Source: Oscillospiraceae bacterium
GTDB lineage: Bacteria; Bacillota; Clostridia; Oscillospirales; Acutalibacteraceae
Direction of reading: 5' to 3'
NCBI GenBank assembly: GCA_902782805.1
Contig: CACZON010000208.1
Coordinates: 1-12,379, forward strand
DNA: 12,379 nt
Made by a program: the position numbers and the translations under genes. Every line of letters starts with the position of its first letter. Positions within the stretch are counted from its first letter, which is position 1. Shown in pieces: positions 1-6,946 of this stretch. Under the pieces are notes generated by a model. The model was not told where the DNA came from, made no database searches, and saw only the letters and a program-made list of their open reading frames with translations.

Positions 1-37
1 GCTTGAGATCCGGGCAGGATCAACATCAGGCGAAAAA
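1..37 (+). repeat. Direct repeat, copy 1 (upstream of pheS T-box)
   Basis: First copy of an imperfect direct repeat whose second copy begins at 80. By hand alignment without gaps, 31 of 37 positions agree, with shared blocks GCTTGAGA, GCAGGA and ACATCAGGC. The window starts exactly at this copy, so it may be the end of a longer array. No function is recognised. Confidence 0.6.
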
Positions 38-79
38 CAAAGGACTTGCGATTCACACACAGGCTTTCGGTATCGCCAA

Positions 80-116
80 GCTTGAGACCCGTGCAGGACA
101 TACATCAGGCAAAAAA
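80..116 (+). repeat. Direct repeat, copy 2 (upstream of pheS T-box)
   Basis: Second copy of the repeat at 1-37, with a start-to-start distance of 79 bp. It ends in an A-rich run just before the T-box leader. The sequence between the copies (38-79) holds no gene I can recognise and no convincing sigma-A promoter. The pheST transcription start may lie here or left of the window. Confidence 0.6.
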
Positions 117-118
117 AC

Positions 119-375
119 GAAAAAGCGAGGAAAAAGGAAGTACCTGCCCACGGTACGCCAAGAGAGGATCCGTCGCCGGCTGAAAGCGGATCCGCGGGGA
201 AGGGCAAGGGAAGTTCCCTTTGGAGCTGTTTTGCTGAACGCTGCAGTAGGCGAAACCGGGCGCTCCCGTTACAGGGCGCAACGAGGGCCGTTCGCCTTTT
301 CGGCGGCGTCGGCCGAATCAGGGTGGTACCACGGAGCGCACGCTTCGTCCCTTACATGGGGACGAGGCTTTTTTT
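119..375 (+). promoter_or_regulatory. T-box riboswitch, tRNA-Phe responsive, upstream of pheST
   Basis: Leader RNA that senses uncharged tRNA-Phe and controls read-through into pheS-pheT. Visible parts: an AGAGAG / GGCTGAAAG distal stem I signature near 162-186, then the specifier region with TTC at 214-216 followed by CCTTTGGAGCTG, the usual context of a specifier codon. The conserved 14-nt T-box AGGGTGGTACCACG lies at 320-333. Its TGGT bulge is complementary to a tRNA 3' end ACCA, which fits tRNA-Phe with discriminator A. AGGG at 320-323 can pair with CCCT at 349-352 to form the antiterminator, excluding the terminator at 342-375. UUC encodes Phe, matching the downstream gene. The 5' boundary is approximate because stem I was not folded computationally. 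Confidence 0.93.
342..375 (+). terminator. T-box attenuator terminator before pheS
   Basis: Ten-base-pair stem (342-351 with 359-368, one G-T pair) followed by seven T residues (369-375). This is the default-off structure of the T-box leader, disrupted when the antiterminator forms on uncharged tRNA-Phe. Confidence 0.9.
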
Positions 376-410
376 GTTCCCAAAAAATACGATCGAAAGG
401 GAAAAGAAAC

Positions 411-1433
411 ATGAGAGAACAGATTGAACAGATCCGAAAGGAAGCGCTCGAGGCGCTTTCGAAAACGAATCTGCAGAAGGATCTCGAAGAGCTGCGCGTA
501 AAATATCTGGGCAAAAAGGGCGCGCTGACGGCGATCCTCAAGCAGATGGGCTCGCTTTCCTCCGAGGAGCGTCCGGTGATCGGCCAGCTCGCGAACGAAG
601 CGCGCCAGAGCATCGAAAAAAAGATCGCTCAAACGGCGCAGGAGCTTAAGGACCGCGAGCTTGCGCTGCGGCTCGAAAAGGAAAAAATCGACATCACCCT
701 GCCCGGAAAGCAGCCGCCGAAGGGCAGTTATCATCCTTTGAGCCTGACGCTTGAAGCGATGCTCGATATCTTCCGCTCGATGGGCTTCGACATTATCGAC
801 GGCCCCGAGGTCGAGACGGATTACTACAATTTCGAGGCGCTCAACGTTCCGAAGGACCATCCGGCGCGCGATATGCAGGATACCTTCTATCTCGGCGAAA
901 ACCTCGTTCTGCGTACGCAGACCTCCGGGATGCAGATCCACGCGATGGAAGCGCGCAAGCCTCCGATCCGCGTGATCGCTCCGGGCAAAACCTACCGCGT
1001 GGACGAAGACTCGACCCATTCGCCGATGTTCCATCAGATCGAAGGCCTCGTCGTCGATAAGGGCGTCGACCTTTGCCAGCTCAAAGGCATCCTCGAGCAG
1101 TTCGCGCGCGAGGTCTACGGCCCGGAGACGCAGGTGCGCTTCCGTCCCTCGTTCTTCCCGTTCACAGAGCCGAGCGTCGAGGTTGACGTGAGCTGCTTCT
1201 CCTGCGGCGGAAAAGGCTGCAGAACCTGCAAGGGCACCGGCTGGATCGAGATCCTCGGCGCCGGAATGGTGCATCCGCACGTGCTCGAGCAGTGCGGCAT
1301 CGACCCGAACGAATATACGGGCTTCGCGTTCGGCATCGGTCTCGAACGCCTTACCATGACCCGCCATAAAATCACCGATATCCGCCTGCTCTTCGAAAAC
1401 GACGTCCGTTTCCTGGAGCAATTCGATAAATAA
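411..1433 (+). CDS. pheS: Phenylalanyl-tRNA synthetase alpha subunit
   Basis: Catalytic subunit of the alpha2-beta2 cytoplasmic enzyme that charges tRNA-Phe with phenylalanine. The product is 340 residues, normal for bacterial PheS. The N-terminal ~85 residues are a charged helical coiled coil for tRNA contact. The class II core follows: motif 1 region around residues 107-145, motif 2 around 192-212 (GKTYRVDEDSTHSPMFHQIEG region), and motif 3 GFAFGIGLERLTM at 304-316, with Ala306 in the amino-acid pocket. A four-cysteine cluster (C262, C265, C270, C273) precedes GWIEILGAGMVHP, a variant seen in Firmicutes-type PheS. The open frame extends upstream to base 3 through the T-box leader, but the real start is ATG 411: it follows the attenuator and has a purine-rich site (GAAAGGG) at 395-401. 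It lies 18 bases before pheT, in one operon. Confidence 0.98.
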   Translation: MREQIEQIRKEALEALSKTNLQKDLEELRVKYLGKKGALTAILKQMGSLSSEERPVIGQLANEARQSIEKKIAQTAQELKDRELALRLEKEKIDITLPGKQPPKGSYHPLSLTLEAMLDIFRSMGFDIIDGPEVETDYYNFEALNVPKDHPARDMQDTFYLGENLVLRTQTSGMQIHAMEARKPPIRVIAPGKTYRVDEDSTHSPMFHQIEGLVVDKGVDLCQLKGILEQFAREVYGPETQVRFRPSFFPFTEPSVEVDVSCFSCGGKGCRTCKGTGWIEILGAGMVHPHVLEQCGIDPNEYTGFAFGIGLERLTMTRHKITDIRLLFENDVRFLEQFDK

Positions 1434-1451
1434 GAGAGGAGGAACGCACAG

Positions 1452-3845
1452 ATGAAAACACCGTTAAGCTGGCTCAAGCGCTACGTGGAGATCGACGTTC
1501 CGCTCGAGGAACTCTGCAACCGGATGGTGCTCTGCGGCTTTGAGGTCGACGAAGTGACCGACCTTTCCGAAAGCATGGAGGGCATCGTTGCCGGTATTAT
1601 TACGAAAATCGAAAAGCATCCCGACGCGGACAAGCTCGTCGTCTGCCAGATCGACGTCGGCGGCGACCGCCCGCTTCAGATCGTGACCGGCGCGACCAAC
1701 GTCTTTGAAGGCGCGATGGTGCCCGTGGCGATGCATAAATCCCGCCTGCCGAACGGCCGGAAGATCGAAAAGGGCAAACTGCGCGGCGTGCTCTCCGAGG
1801 GCATGCTCTGCTCCGGCGAGGAACTGAACCTCAAAGAGAGCGATTATCCGGGCGCGGGCGTCTACGGGATCCTGATCCTTCACGAGGACTGCCCCGCGGG
1901 AACCGACCTGCGCGATATCCTCGGCCTGCGCGACGTGATCATCGATTTCGCCGTAACGGCCAACCGCCCCGACTGCAACAGCATCATCGGCATCGCCCGC
2001 GAGGTGGCGGCGGTACTCGGCAAAAAGCTTAAGCTGCCGGAGATCGGCTATACCGAAAAGGGCGGCGACGTACGCGGGCACATCTCCGTGCGCGTGGAAG
2101 ATTTCGACCTTTGCCCGCGCTATCTCGGCTCCGTCGTGCGCAATATCCGGATCGCGCCCTCGCCGCGCTGGATGCAGGAATGCCTCAGCGCCGCCGGGAT
2201 GCGGCCGATCAGCAACATCGTTGATATTACGAACTTCGTTATGCTCGAAACCGGCCAGCCGATGCACGCCTTCGACCTTCGCGATATCCGCGGCGCGCAG
2301 ATCATCGTCCGCCGCGCGAAAGAGGGCGAACGGATCCAGACGCTCGACGAAAAGGAATACGATCTGACGCCGGAGATGCTCGTGATCGCGGACGCCGAGG
2401 GTCCCTCGTGTCTTGCGGGCGTGATGGGCTCGCTGGGCAGCGAGATCAAGCCCGACACGAAGGAAATCTTCTTTGAATCCGCAAAATTCCGCCGCGACAA
2501 TATCCGCCATACCGCCCGCGAGCTCGGCATCCGGACGGAGGCTTCCGCCCGCTACGAAAAGGGCATGGATATCATGAACGCCGAATTCGCGATGAAGCGC
2601 GCGCTGACGCTGATCGACGAGCTTGACGCCGGCGACATCGTCTCCGGCTGTTACGATCTCAACGAAGGTCTGCCGGCTCCGCGTGAGATCCGCGTGACCG
2701 CCGACGCCGTCAACGAGCTTCTGGGCCTTGCGATCCCGGGCGAGGAGATGGCGAGGATCCTCAATTCGCTGGAAATCCCGACGACTTTTGAAAACGGCGA
2801 GCTGCGCGCCGCGATCCCCTCCTTCCGCGACGATATGGAAGGCAGAGCGGATATCGCCGAGGAAGTGATCCGCGAATACGGCTACGAACATATCGAGGGC
2901 AAGCCGATGGTCGGCGCCGCGACGCGCGGTCTCAAGCTCGGCACCCGCCCCGACGACGATAAGGTCAAAGCACGCCTCGTTTCCTGCGGCCTGCGCGAGA
3001 TCGAAACCTACAGCTTCATCTCCGCCGCCGCGCCGGATCTTCTGAATCTGCCGAAGGACGATCCCCGCCGGAAAGCGGTCCCGATCCTCAATCCGCTGAG
3101 CGAGGAGACCGCCGTTCTGCGCACGCAGATGGTTTCGAGCATGCTGCGCGTCCTTTCCACCAATATGAGCCGGAAAGCCCCGGCGGCGCGCCTCTTTGAG
3201 GTAGCGCGGCGCTTCCTGCCGCATTCGCTTCCGATGACCGAGCAGCCCGATGAAAAATCCACCGCCGCGATCGGCATCTACGGCGCGGGCTCGGATTTCT
3301 TCGAGCTCAAGGGAATCCTTGAGAACCTCTTTGCCGCCTTCCGCGTGGAAGCCTCGTTCGAGCGCTCGAAGGAAGCGTATCTCCACCCCGGAAAGAGCGC
3401 CGACGCGCTCTGCGCGGGTGAAAAGCTGGCGTCGTTCGGCGAGCTGCATCCGCTCGTCGCCGCAAAATACGGCTTCGACCAGAAGGTCTTCGTCGCCGAG
3501 CTTTATCTCGACGTCCTTTACAAGCTTGCGAACCGTGCGGTCGACCTCTTTACGCCGCTGCCGAAGTATCCGGCGGTCGAGCGCGACCTCGCCCTGATCT
3601 GCGCGGAGGATCTCCCGGCCGCGTCGCTCGAAAAGGCGATCCGGCAGGGCGGCGGAGCGATCCTCGAAAAGGTTTCGCTCTTCGACGTCTACCAGGGCGC
3701 CCAGATCGAAGCGGGCAAAAAGAGCGTTGCCTACAGCCTCCTGTTCCGCTCGGCGGAGGGAACCCTCACCGACAGGGAGATCGAAGCCGCGCTCGAAGGA
3801 ATTTTCGACAATCTCCGCTCGATCGGAGCGATTCTGCGCACCTGA
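1452..3845 (+). CDS. pheT: Phenylalanyl-tRNA synthetase beta subunit
   Basis: Beta subunit of the same synthetase, providing tRNA binding and editing of mischarged Tyr-tRNA-Phe. The product is 797 residues, a full-length bacterial PheT. Domains in order: N-terminal B1 segment (1-40), EMAP-type tRNA-binding domain (about 43-150), B3/B4 editing domain (about 215-395, with RPISNIVDITNFVMLETGQP at 251-270), B5 domain (about 410-480, with the RADIAEEVIREYGYEHI helix), catalytic-like core (about 490-690), and the C-terminal ferredoxin-fold anticodon-binding domain (about 700-797, from KYPAVERDLAL). The start is supported by GAGAGGAGG at 1434-1442, 9 bases upstream of ATG. It is co-transcribed with pheS under the T-box and followed by a strong terminator. 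An open frame of more than 800 codons on the opposite strand is a codon-bias shadow. Confidence 0.98.
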   Translation: MKTPLSWLKRYVEIDVPLEELCNRMVLCGFEVDEVTDLSESMEGIVAGIITKIEKHPDADKLVVCQIDVGGDRPLQIVTGATNVFEGAMVPVAMHKSRLPNGRKIEKGKLRGVLSEGMLCSGEELNLKESDYPGAGVYGILILHEDCPAGTDLRDILGLRDVIIDFAVTANRPDCNSIIGIAREVAAVLGKKLKLPEIGYTEKGGDVRGHISVRVEDFDLCPRYLGSVVRNIRIAPSPRWMQECLSAAGMRPISNIVDITNFVMLETGQPMHAFDLRDIRGAQIIVRRAKEGERIQTLDEKEYDLTPEMLVIADAEGPSCLAGVMGSLGSEIKPDTKEIFFESAKFRRDNIRHTARELGIRTEASARYEKGMDIMNAEFAMKRALTLIDELDAGDIVSGCYDLNEGLPAPREIRVTADAVNELLGLAIPGEEMARILNSLEIPTTFENGELRAAIPSFRDDMEGRADIAEEVIREYGYEHIEGKPMVGAATRGLKLGTRPDDDKVKARLVSCGLREIETYSFISAAAPDLLNLPKDDPRRKAVPILNPLSEETAVLRTQMVSSMLRVLSTNMSRKAPAARLFEVARRFLPHSLPMTEQPDEKSTAAIGIYGAGSDFFELKGILENLFAAFRVEASFERSKEAYLHPGKSADALCAGEKLASFGELHPLVAAKYGFDQKVFVAELYLDVLYKLANRAVDLFTPLPKYPAVERDLALICAEDLPAASLEKAIRQGGGAILEKVSLFDVYQGAQIEAGKKSVAYSLLFRSAEGTLTDREIEAALEGIFDNLRSIGAILRT

Positions 3846-3871
3846 TCCCGGAATCACCGAACGATCATCGG

Positions 3872-3907
3872 GAAGCTCTCCGCTTTGCTGCGGAGAGCTT
3901 CTTTTTT
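3872..3907 (+). terminator. Rho-independent terminator after pheT
   Basis: Perfect 12-bp stem (3872-3883 with 3890-3901), six-base loop and six T residues (3902-3907). It closes the pheST operon and separates it from the promoter at 3959. Confidence 0.95.
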
Positions 3908-3958
3908 GCACCGGGAAAATTTGTAATTTCTTGTTATCAAACTTTAACGATTTGTTTC

Positions 3959-3987
3959 TTGACCGGGAGACGGGAATGATATATTAT
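3959..3987 (+). promoter_or_regulatory. Sigma-A type promoter for the xpaC-telA-lemA-like operon
   Basis: TTGACC (3959-3964), 17-base spacer, TATTAT (3982-3987), with AT-rich sequence upstream (3918-3957) that could act as an UP element. Transcription would start near 3994, giving a leader of about 40 bases. This is one of the two best promoter matches in the window. Confidence 0.85.
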
Positions 3988-4021
3988 TATATGTTAGAGA
4001 GACGGTAAAACCGCAGGGATC

Positions 4022-4026
4022 GGAGG
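4022..4026 (+). promoter_or_regulatory. Ribosome binding site that fixes the start of the XpaC-like gene
   Basis: GGAGG ends at 4026, eight bases before ATG 4035. A GTG at 4026 is in frame and would give a three-residue longer protein, but it overlaps this ribosome site, so ATG 4035 is the better start. Confidence 0.85.
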
Positions 4027-4034
4027 TGATCGCA

Positions 4035-5009
4035 ATGAAAGAGCCGAATTTATTCGAGGACGAGATCAAGAACTCGGAAACCTACCGGATCATCAAAGAG
4101 ACGACGCGCCGCGTCAAAAACGACGTTCAGAGCCAGGTCCAGCAAACGCTGCGGGAACGCTGGGGCGTAGGCGCCGCGCAGCAGCAGGCGCCGCAGACGA
4201 CGGTTCCGGCGCAGGGGCGCGAGCTGACGCCCGAAGAGCAGGAAGCCGCGCGCCAGGCGCAGAAAGCCGAGGCGGAAGCTGCGCAGCAGGCAGCCGCGGC
4301 GGCGAAAGAAGCCAAAAAGAAGGCAAAAAAAGCGAAAAAGGAACCGGAAGAGGTCCCGGCGGGGATGAAGGCCGTCCGTAAAAAATCGGTCGTTCCGTTC
4401 TACGCGATCGCCGGAACCGTTCTCGGCTACGCGCTGCTGTTCCCGCTTTACAGCGTCGCGCATTTTCTGATCCTCGCCTCGCTGACCGCGATCGTCGGCT
4501 TTACCTGCTTTAAATTCTGCAAGGGAAAGACGGTTTACGAGCCGATCGAAGAAGGCGAAGCGCAGGCGGAGAAAAAGAGCCGCACCGGGTTCCCGGACGT
4601 CGATCAGCTGCTCGAGGAAGGCGACCGCTATATCGAACAGCTCGACCTTGCCAACGATATGATCGAGGACGAAACGGTTTCTGCGCAGATCGACCGGATG
4701 GCGGAGGTTTCGCGGAAAATTTTCGATTACGTGGAGGCCCAGCCCCAGAAAGCCGGCCAGATCCGGAAGTTCATGAACTACTATCTGCCGACGACCCTGA
4801 AGCTGCTCAATTCGTATTTTATGCTCAAGAAGCAGGGCGTCGACGGCAAGAACATCACCGATTCGATCGTTGAGATCGAGCGGATCCTCCAGACGATCGT
4901 AAAGGTCTACGAAAAGCAGCTCGACGCGCTCTTCCAGGATGAGGCGCTCGATATTTCAACCGACGTTGCGGTCCTCGAAAACATGATGGAACAGGAAACG
5001 TTCAAATAA
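4035..5009 (+). CDS. xpaC: XpaC-like membrane protein (5-bromo-4-chloroindolyl phosphate hydrolysis family)
   Basis: The product is 324 residues, assigned to the XpaC family from the C-terminal half and the adjacent telA homologue. In Bacillus subtilis xpaC lies beside yaaN, a telA homologue. Despite the family name, its molecular function is not settled. Order of parts: an amphipathic helical N-terminus (1-48), an Ala/Lys/Glu/Gln-rich low-complexity stretch likely to form a charged coiled coil (about 66-106), two adjacent hydrophobic segments (about 118-141 and 143-163), then a cytosolic helical domain (about 190-310) starting FPDVDQLLEEGDRYIEQL and containing RKFMNYYLPTTLKLLNSYFML. It heads a three-gene operon, 39 bases before telA. 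The N-terminal extension before the membrane segments looks longer than in the compact family members I recall. The role is probably envelope or stress related (inference). Confidence 0.82.
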   Translation: MKEPNLFEDEIKNSETYRIIKETTRRVKNDVQSQVQQTLRERWGVGAAQQQAPQTTVPAQGRELTPEEQEAARQAQKAEAEAAQQAAAAAKEAKKKAKKAKKEPEEVPAGMKAVRKKSVVPFYAIAGTVLGYALLFPLYSVAHFLILASLTAIVGFTCFKFCKGKTVYEPIEEGEAQAEKKSRTGFPDVDQLLEEGDRYIEQLDLANDMIEDETVSAQIDRMAEVSRKIFDYVEAQPQKAGQIRKFMNYYLPTTLKLLNSYFMLKKQGVDGKNITDSIVEIERILQTIVKVYEKQLDALFQDEALDISTDVAVLENMMEQETFK

Positions 5010-5048
5010 ACGCATTTTCAAAACGATAGAGAAGAGGAGAGATTTACC

Positions 5049-6206
5049 ATGAGCGAAGAAATCAAATTAACCCTCGAACCCGAAAATCAGGCGGCGGCGG
5101 TCTTCCCGGACGGCTCCACCGAAGCGGCCCAGGCGGCTGCGCAGAAAGCGCGCGACGACGCGGCGGTCGTTCTCAACGAGAGCGTCCTGAGCGAAGAAGA
5201 GCAGAAAATGGTGGAAGAATTCGCAAAGCAGATCGACGTTACCAATTCGAACCAGGTTCTGATGTACGGTTCCGCCGCGCAGCAGAAGGTTTCGAATTTC
5301 TCCGAAGCGGCGCTCAAGAGCGTAAGAACGAAGGACCTCGGCGAGATCGGCAACGATATCACGAACCTGATCGGCCAGCTCAAGGGCTTTGACGCCGACG
5401 AAGAGAAAAAGGGTCTGCTCGGCATCTTCAAAAAGACGAGCAACAAGATCAGCGCGCTCAAGACGAAATACGACAAAGCCGAAGTCAGCGTCAATTCGAT
5501 CGTCAACACGCTCGAAAACCACCAGATCACGCTGATGAAGGATATCGCGCTCTTCGATAAGATGTACGACAACAACCTTGTCTATTTCAAGGAGCTCTCG
5601 CTCTATATCATCGCCGGCAAAAAGAAGCTCGAAGAAGTCCGCGCGACCGAGCTTCGCGAGCTGATGGACAAAGCCGCGCAGTCCGGCCTGCCCGAGGACG
5701 CCCAGAAGGCGAACGACATGGGCGCGCTCTGCGACAGCTTCGAGAAAAAGCTCCACGACCTCGAGCTGACGAGAATGGTTTCGATCCAGATGGGCCCGCA
5801 GATCCGCCTGCTCCAGAACAACGACAAGCTCATGGCGGAAAAGATCCAGTCCACGATCGTCAATACGATCCCGCTGTGGAAGAGCCAGATGGTCCTTTCG
5901 CTCGGCCTCGCTCATTCGCAGCAGGCGATGGAGGCGCAGCACGAGGTCACCAATATGACCAACGAGCTTCTGCGCAAGAACGCCGATACGCTCAAGATGG
6001 GCACGATCGCGGCGGCGAAGGAATCCGAACGCGGCGTCGTCGATATCGAAACGCTCCAGCATACCAATGAGACGCTGATCCAGACGCTCGACGAGGTCCT
6101 CGCGATCCAGAACGAAGGCCGCGAAAAGCGCCGCGCGGCGGAAGCGGAGCTCGGCCGCATCGAAGGCGAGCTGCGCCAGAAGCTGCTCGAAATCCACCAG
6201 AACTGA
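5049..6206 (+). CDS. telA: TelA/YaaN family protein (toxic anion resistance family)
   Basis: The product is 385 residues with no signal peptide or membrane segment, so it is cytosolic. It is nearly all charged helix, as expected for the TelA family (Pfam toxic-anion resistance; B. subtilis YaaN is of similar size). Recognisable stretches: FAKQIDVTNSNQVLMYGSAA (59-78), the block around DLGEIGNDITNLIGQLKGF (96-114), LLGIFKKTSNKISALKTKY (123-141), and the strongly family-like region 148-195 (LENHQITLMKDIALFDKMY, then AGKKKLEE). The family name comes from tellurite resistance. Members are also tied to tolerance of cell-envelope antibiotics, and the biochemical activity is unknown. GAGGAGA at 5034-5040 supports ATG 5049. 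Its position directly after the XpaC-like gene strengthens both calls. Confidence 0.92.
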   Translation: MSEEIKLTLEPENQAAAVFPDGSTEAAQAAAQKARDDAAVVLNESVLSEEEQKMVEEFAKQIDVTNSNQVLMYGSAAQQKVSNFSEAALKSVRTKDLGEIGNDITNLIGQLKGFDADEEKKGLLGIFKKTSNKISALKTKYDKAEVSVNSIVNTLENHQITLMKDIALFDKMYDNNLVYFKELSLYIIAGKKKLEEVRATELRELMDKAAQSGLPEDAQKANDMGALCDSFEKKLHDLELTRMVSIQMGPQIRLLQNNDKLMAEKIQSTIVNTIPLWKSQMVLSLGLAHSQQAMEAQHEVTNMTNELLRKNADTLKMGTIAAAKESERGVVDIETLQHTNETLIQTLDEVLAIQNEGREKRRAAEAELGRIEGELRQKLLEIHQN

Positions 6207-6208
6207 TT

Positions 6209-6222
6209 TCCCGAAAACGGGA
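6209..6222 (+). other. Small hairpin between telA and the lemA-like gene
   Basis: TCCCG / CGGGA with an AAAA loop in the 34-base gap after telA, without a T-run, so it is not a terminator. It could adjust mRNA stability or the expression ratio between the two genes. This is inference only. Confidence 0.4.
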
Positions 6223-6240
6223 GAATGAGGCTGATCCGAA

Positions 6241-6798
6241 ATGAAACTGCTTCGAAAAAGATGGTTCGCCGCGGTCCTGATGGTCCTGCTCGTGGTGCTG
6301 GCGCTGTTCCTCGGAGCGATCCGCTCCGCGTATGCGGCGCGCGGCGACGCGAAGGACGCCTTCTTTGAGCCGGAAGACGGCTACGGGAACCTCAACGAAT
6401 CCTTTCTGACGCTGACCGATTCGGCAAAGAGCCTCTATTCGCTCGGCAAAAAGTACGGGGTCGAATCGGCGGAGGAATACAAAGCCGCGCTCGATACGGC
6501 AAAAAAGGCGGCGATGCCGGCCGATAAGCTCTACGCCGCGCAGAAGCTCAGGAACCTGACGGATGATTTTTACGCATCGCTCTCCGAAAAGAGCCTCGAC
6601 TCGCTCGACGAGGGTTCCGCGAAACGCGCCCTGAGCCGGCTCGGGATCGAGCTGCAGCGGATCGAGCAGATCGCCCGGATCCGCAAATCCTCCTTCAACG
6701 CGGCGGTTGAGGAATACAATACCGGCGTGCTGGATTCGCCCCTGACCGGCTGGCTGCTCCGTTTGCTCGGCTTCGAGGAAATGGAAAAGATTTACTGA
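6241..6798 (+). CDS. LemA-like membrane-anchored helical protein
   Basis: The product is 185 residues with a basic start (MKLLRKR), one hydrophobic segment (about 8-27) and a helical remainder, the layout and length of LemA proteins. The C-terminus carries the LemA-type ending: SSFNAAVEEYNTGVLDSP followed by LLRLLGFEEMEKIY corresponds to the family's R-x-YN-x-x-V-x-x-YN ... FP ... GF pattern. The N-terminal half is weakly conserved (NLNESFLTLTDSAKSLYSL in place of the usual R-x-DLIPNLVETVK region), so this is a diverged member or a look-alike. The segment could be an uncleaved anchor or, given AYAARG at 30-35, a cleaved signal. It is the third gene of the XpaC-TelA operon, starting 34 bases after telA. 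The ribosome site is GAATGAGG (6223-6230), rather far from ATG. No enzyme motif is seen. Confidence 0.6.
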   Translation: MKLLRKRWFAAVLMVLLVVLALFLGAIRSAYAARGDAKDAFFEPEDGYGNLNESFLTLTDSAKSLYSLGKKYGVESAEEYKAALDTAKKAAMPADKLYAAQKLRNLTDDFYASLSEKSLDSLDEGSAKRALSRLGIELQRIEQIARIRKSSFNAAVEEYNTGVLDSPLTGWLLRLLGFEEMEKIY

Positions 6799-6825
6799 CC
6801 GAACCGATCCGAAACGTTCAAAACG

Positions 6826-6862
6826 ACGCTCTCTCCGGAGCATTTCCGGAGAGGGCGTTTTT
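6826..6862 (+). terminator. Rho-independent terminator of the xpaC-telA operon
   Basis: Fourteen-base-pair stem (6826-6839 with 6845-6858, one G-T pair), five-base loop, and T residues to 6862. It ends the three-gene operon before spoIIP. Confidence 0.93.
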
Positions 6863-6914
6863 GCGTCCCGGCTTTTCTGCGCGGCAGGATCCGACGCTTT
6901 TTGACGCGGCGCGG

Positions 6915-6923
6915 TGCTATAAT
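6915..6923 (+). promoter_or_regulatory. Extended -10 promoter element upstream of spoIIP
   Basis: TGCTATAAT: a perfect TATAAT (6918-6923) with the TGn extension. No good -35 lies 17 bases upstream (CGCTTT), and the TTGACG at 6901 is only 11 bases away. In well-studied spore formers spoIIP is read by sporulation sigma factors (sigma-E/F class); I do not see a clear match to those consensus sequences, so the sigma factor is uncertain. Confidence 0.5.
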
Positions 6924-6946
6924 GCAGGAAAAGGCGGTGGTCGGCA

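Noticed and set aside
1..118. Repeats at 1-118 as a CRISPR array or tRNA pair
   Set aside because: There are only two diverged copies with a 42-base interval and no third copy. No tRNA cloverleaf or CCA end is seen.
3..410. Upstream extension of the pheS frame to base 3
   Set aside because: It passes through the T-box leader and its terminator. The ATG at 411 matches family length and has a ribosome site.
1464..3911. Open frame of 815 codons on the minus strand across pheT
   Set aside because: It lies fully antisense to a certain pheT, has Arg/Asp/Ala-rich low-information composition, no ribosome site logic and no recognisable domain. It is a shadow of GC-biased codon use. The same holds for the minus-strand frames across pheS (318-1421), telA (5067-6197) and spoIIP (6917-8077).
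3727..4008. 93-codon frame over the pheT end, terminator and promoter
   Set aside because: It crosses a strong terminator and a promoter and has no ribosome site of its own.
6901..6923. TTGACG at 6901 as a -35 partner of TATAAT at 6918
   Set aside because: The spacer is only 11 bases, too short for a sigma-A promoter. The TGn extension explains the -10 better.
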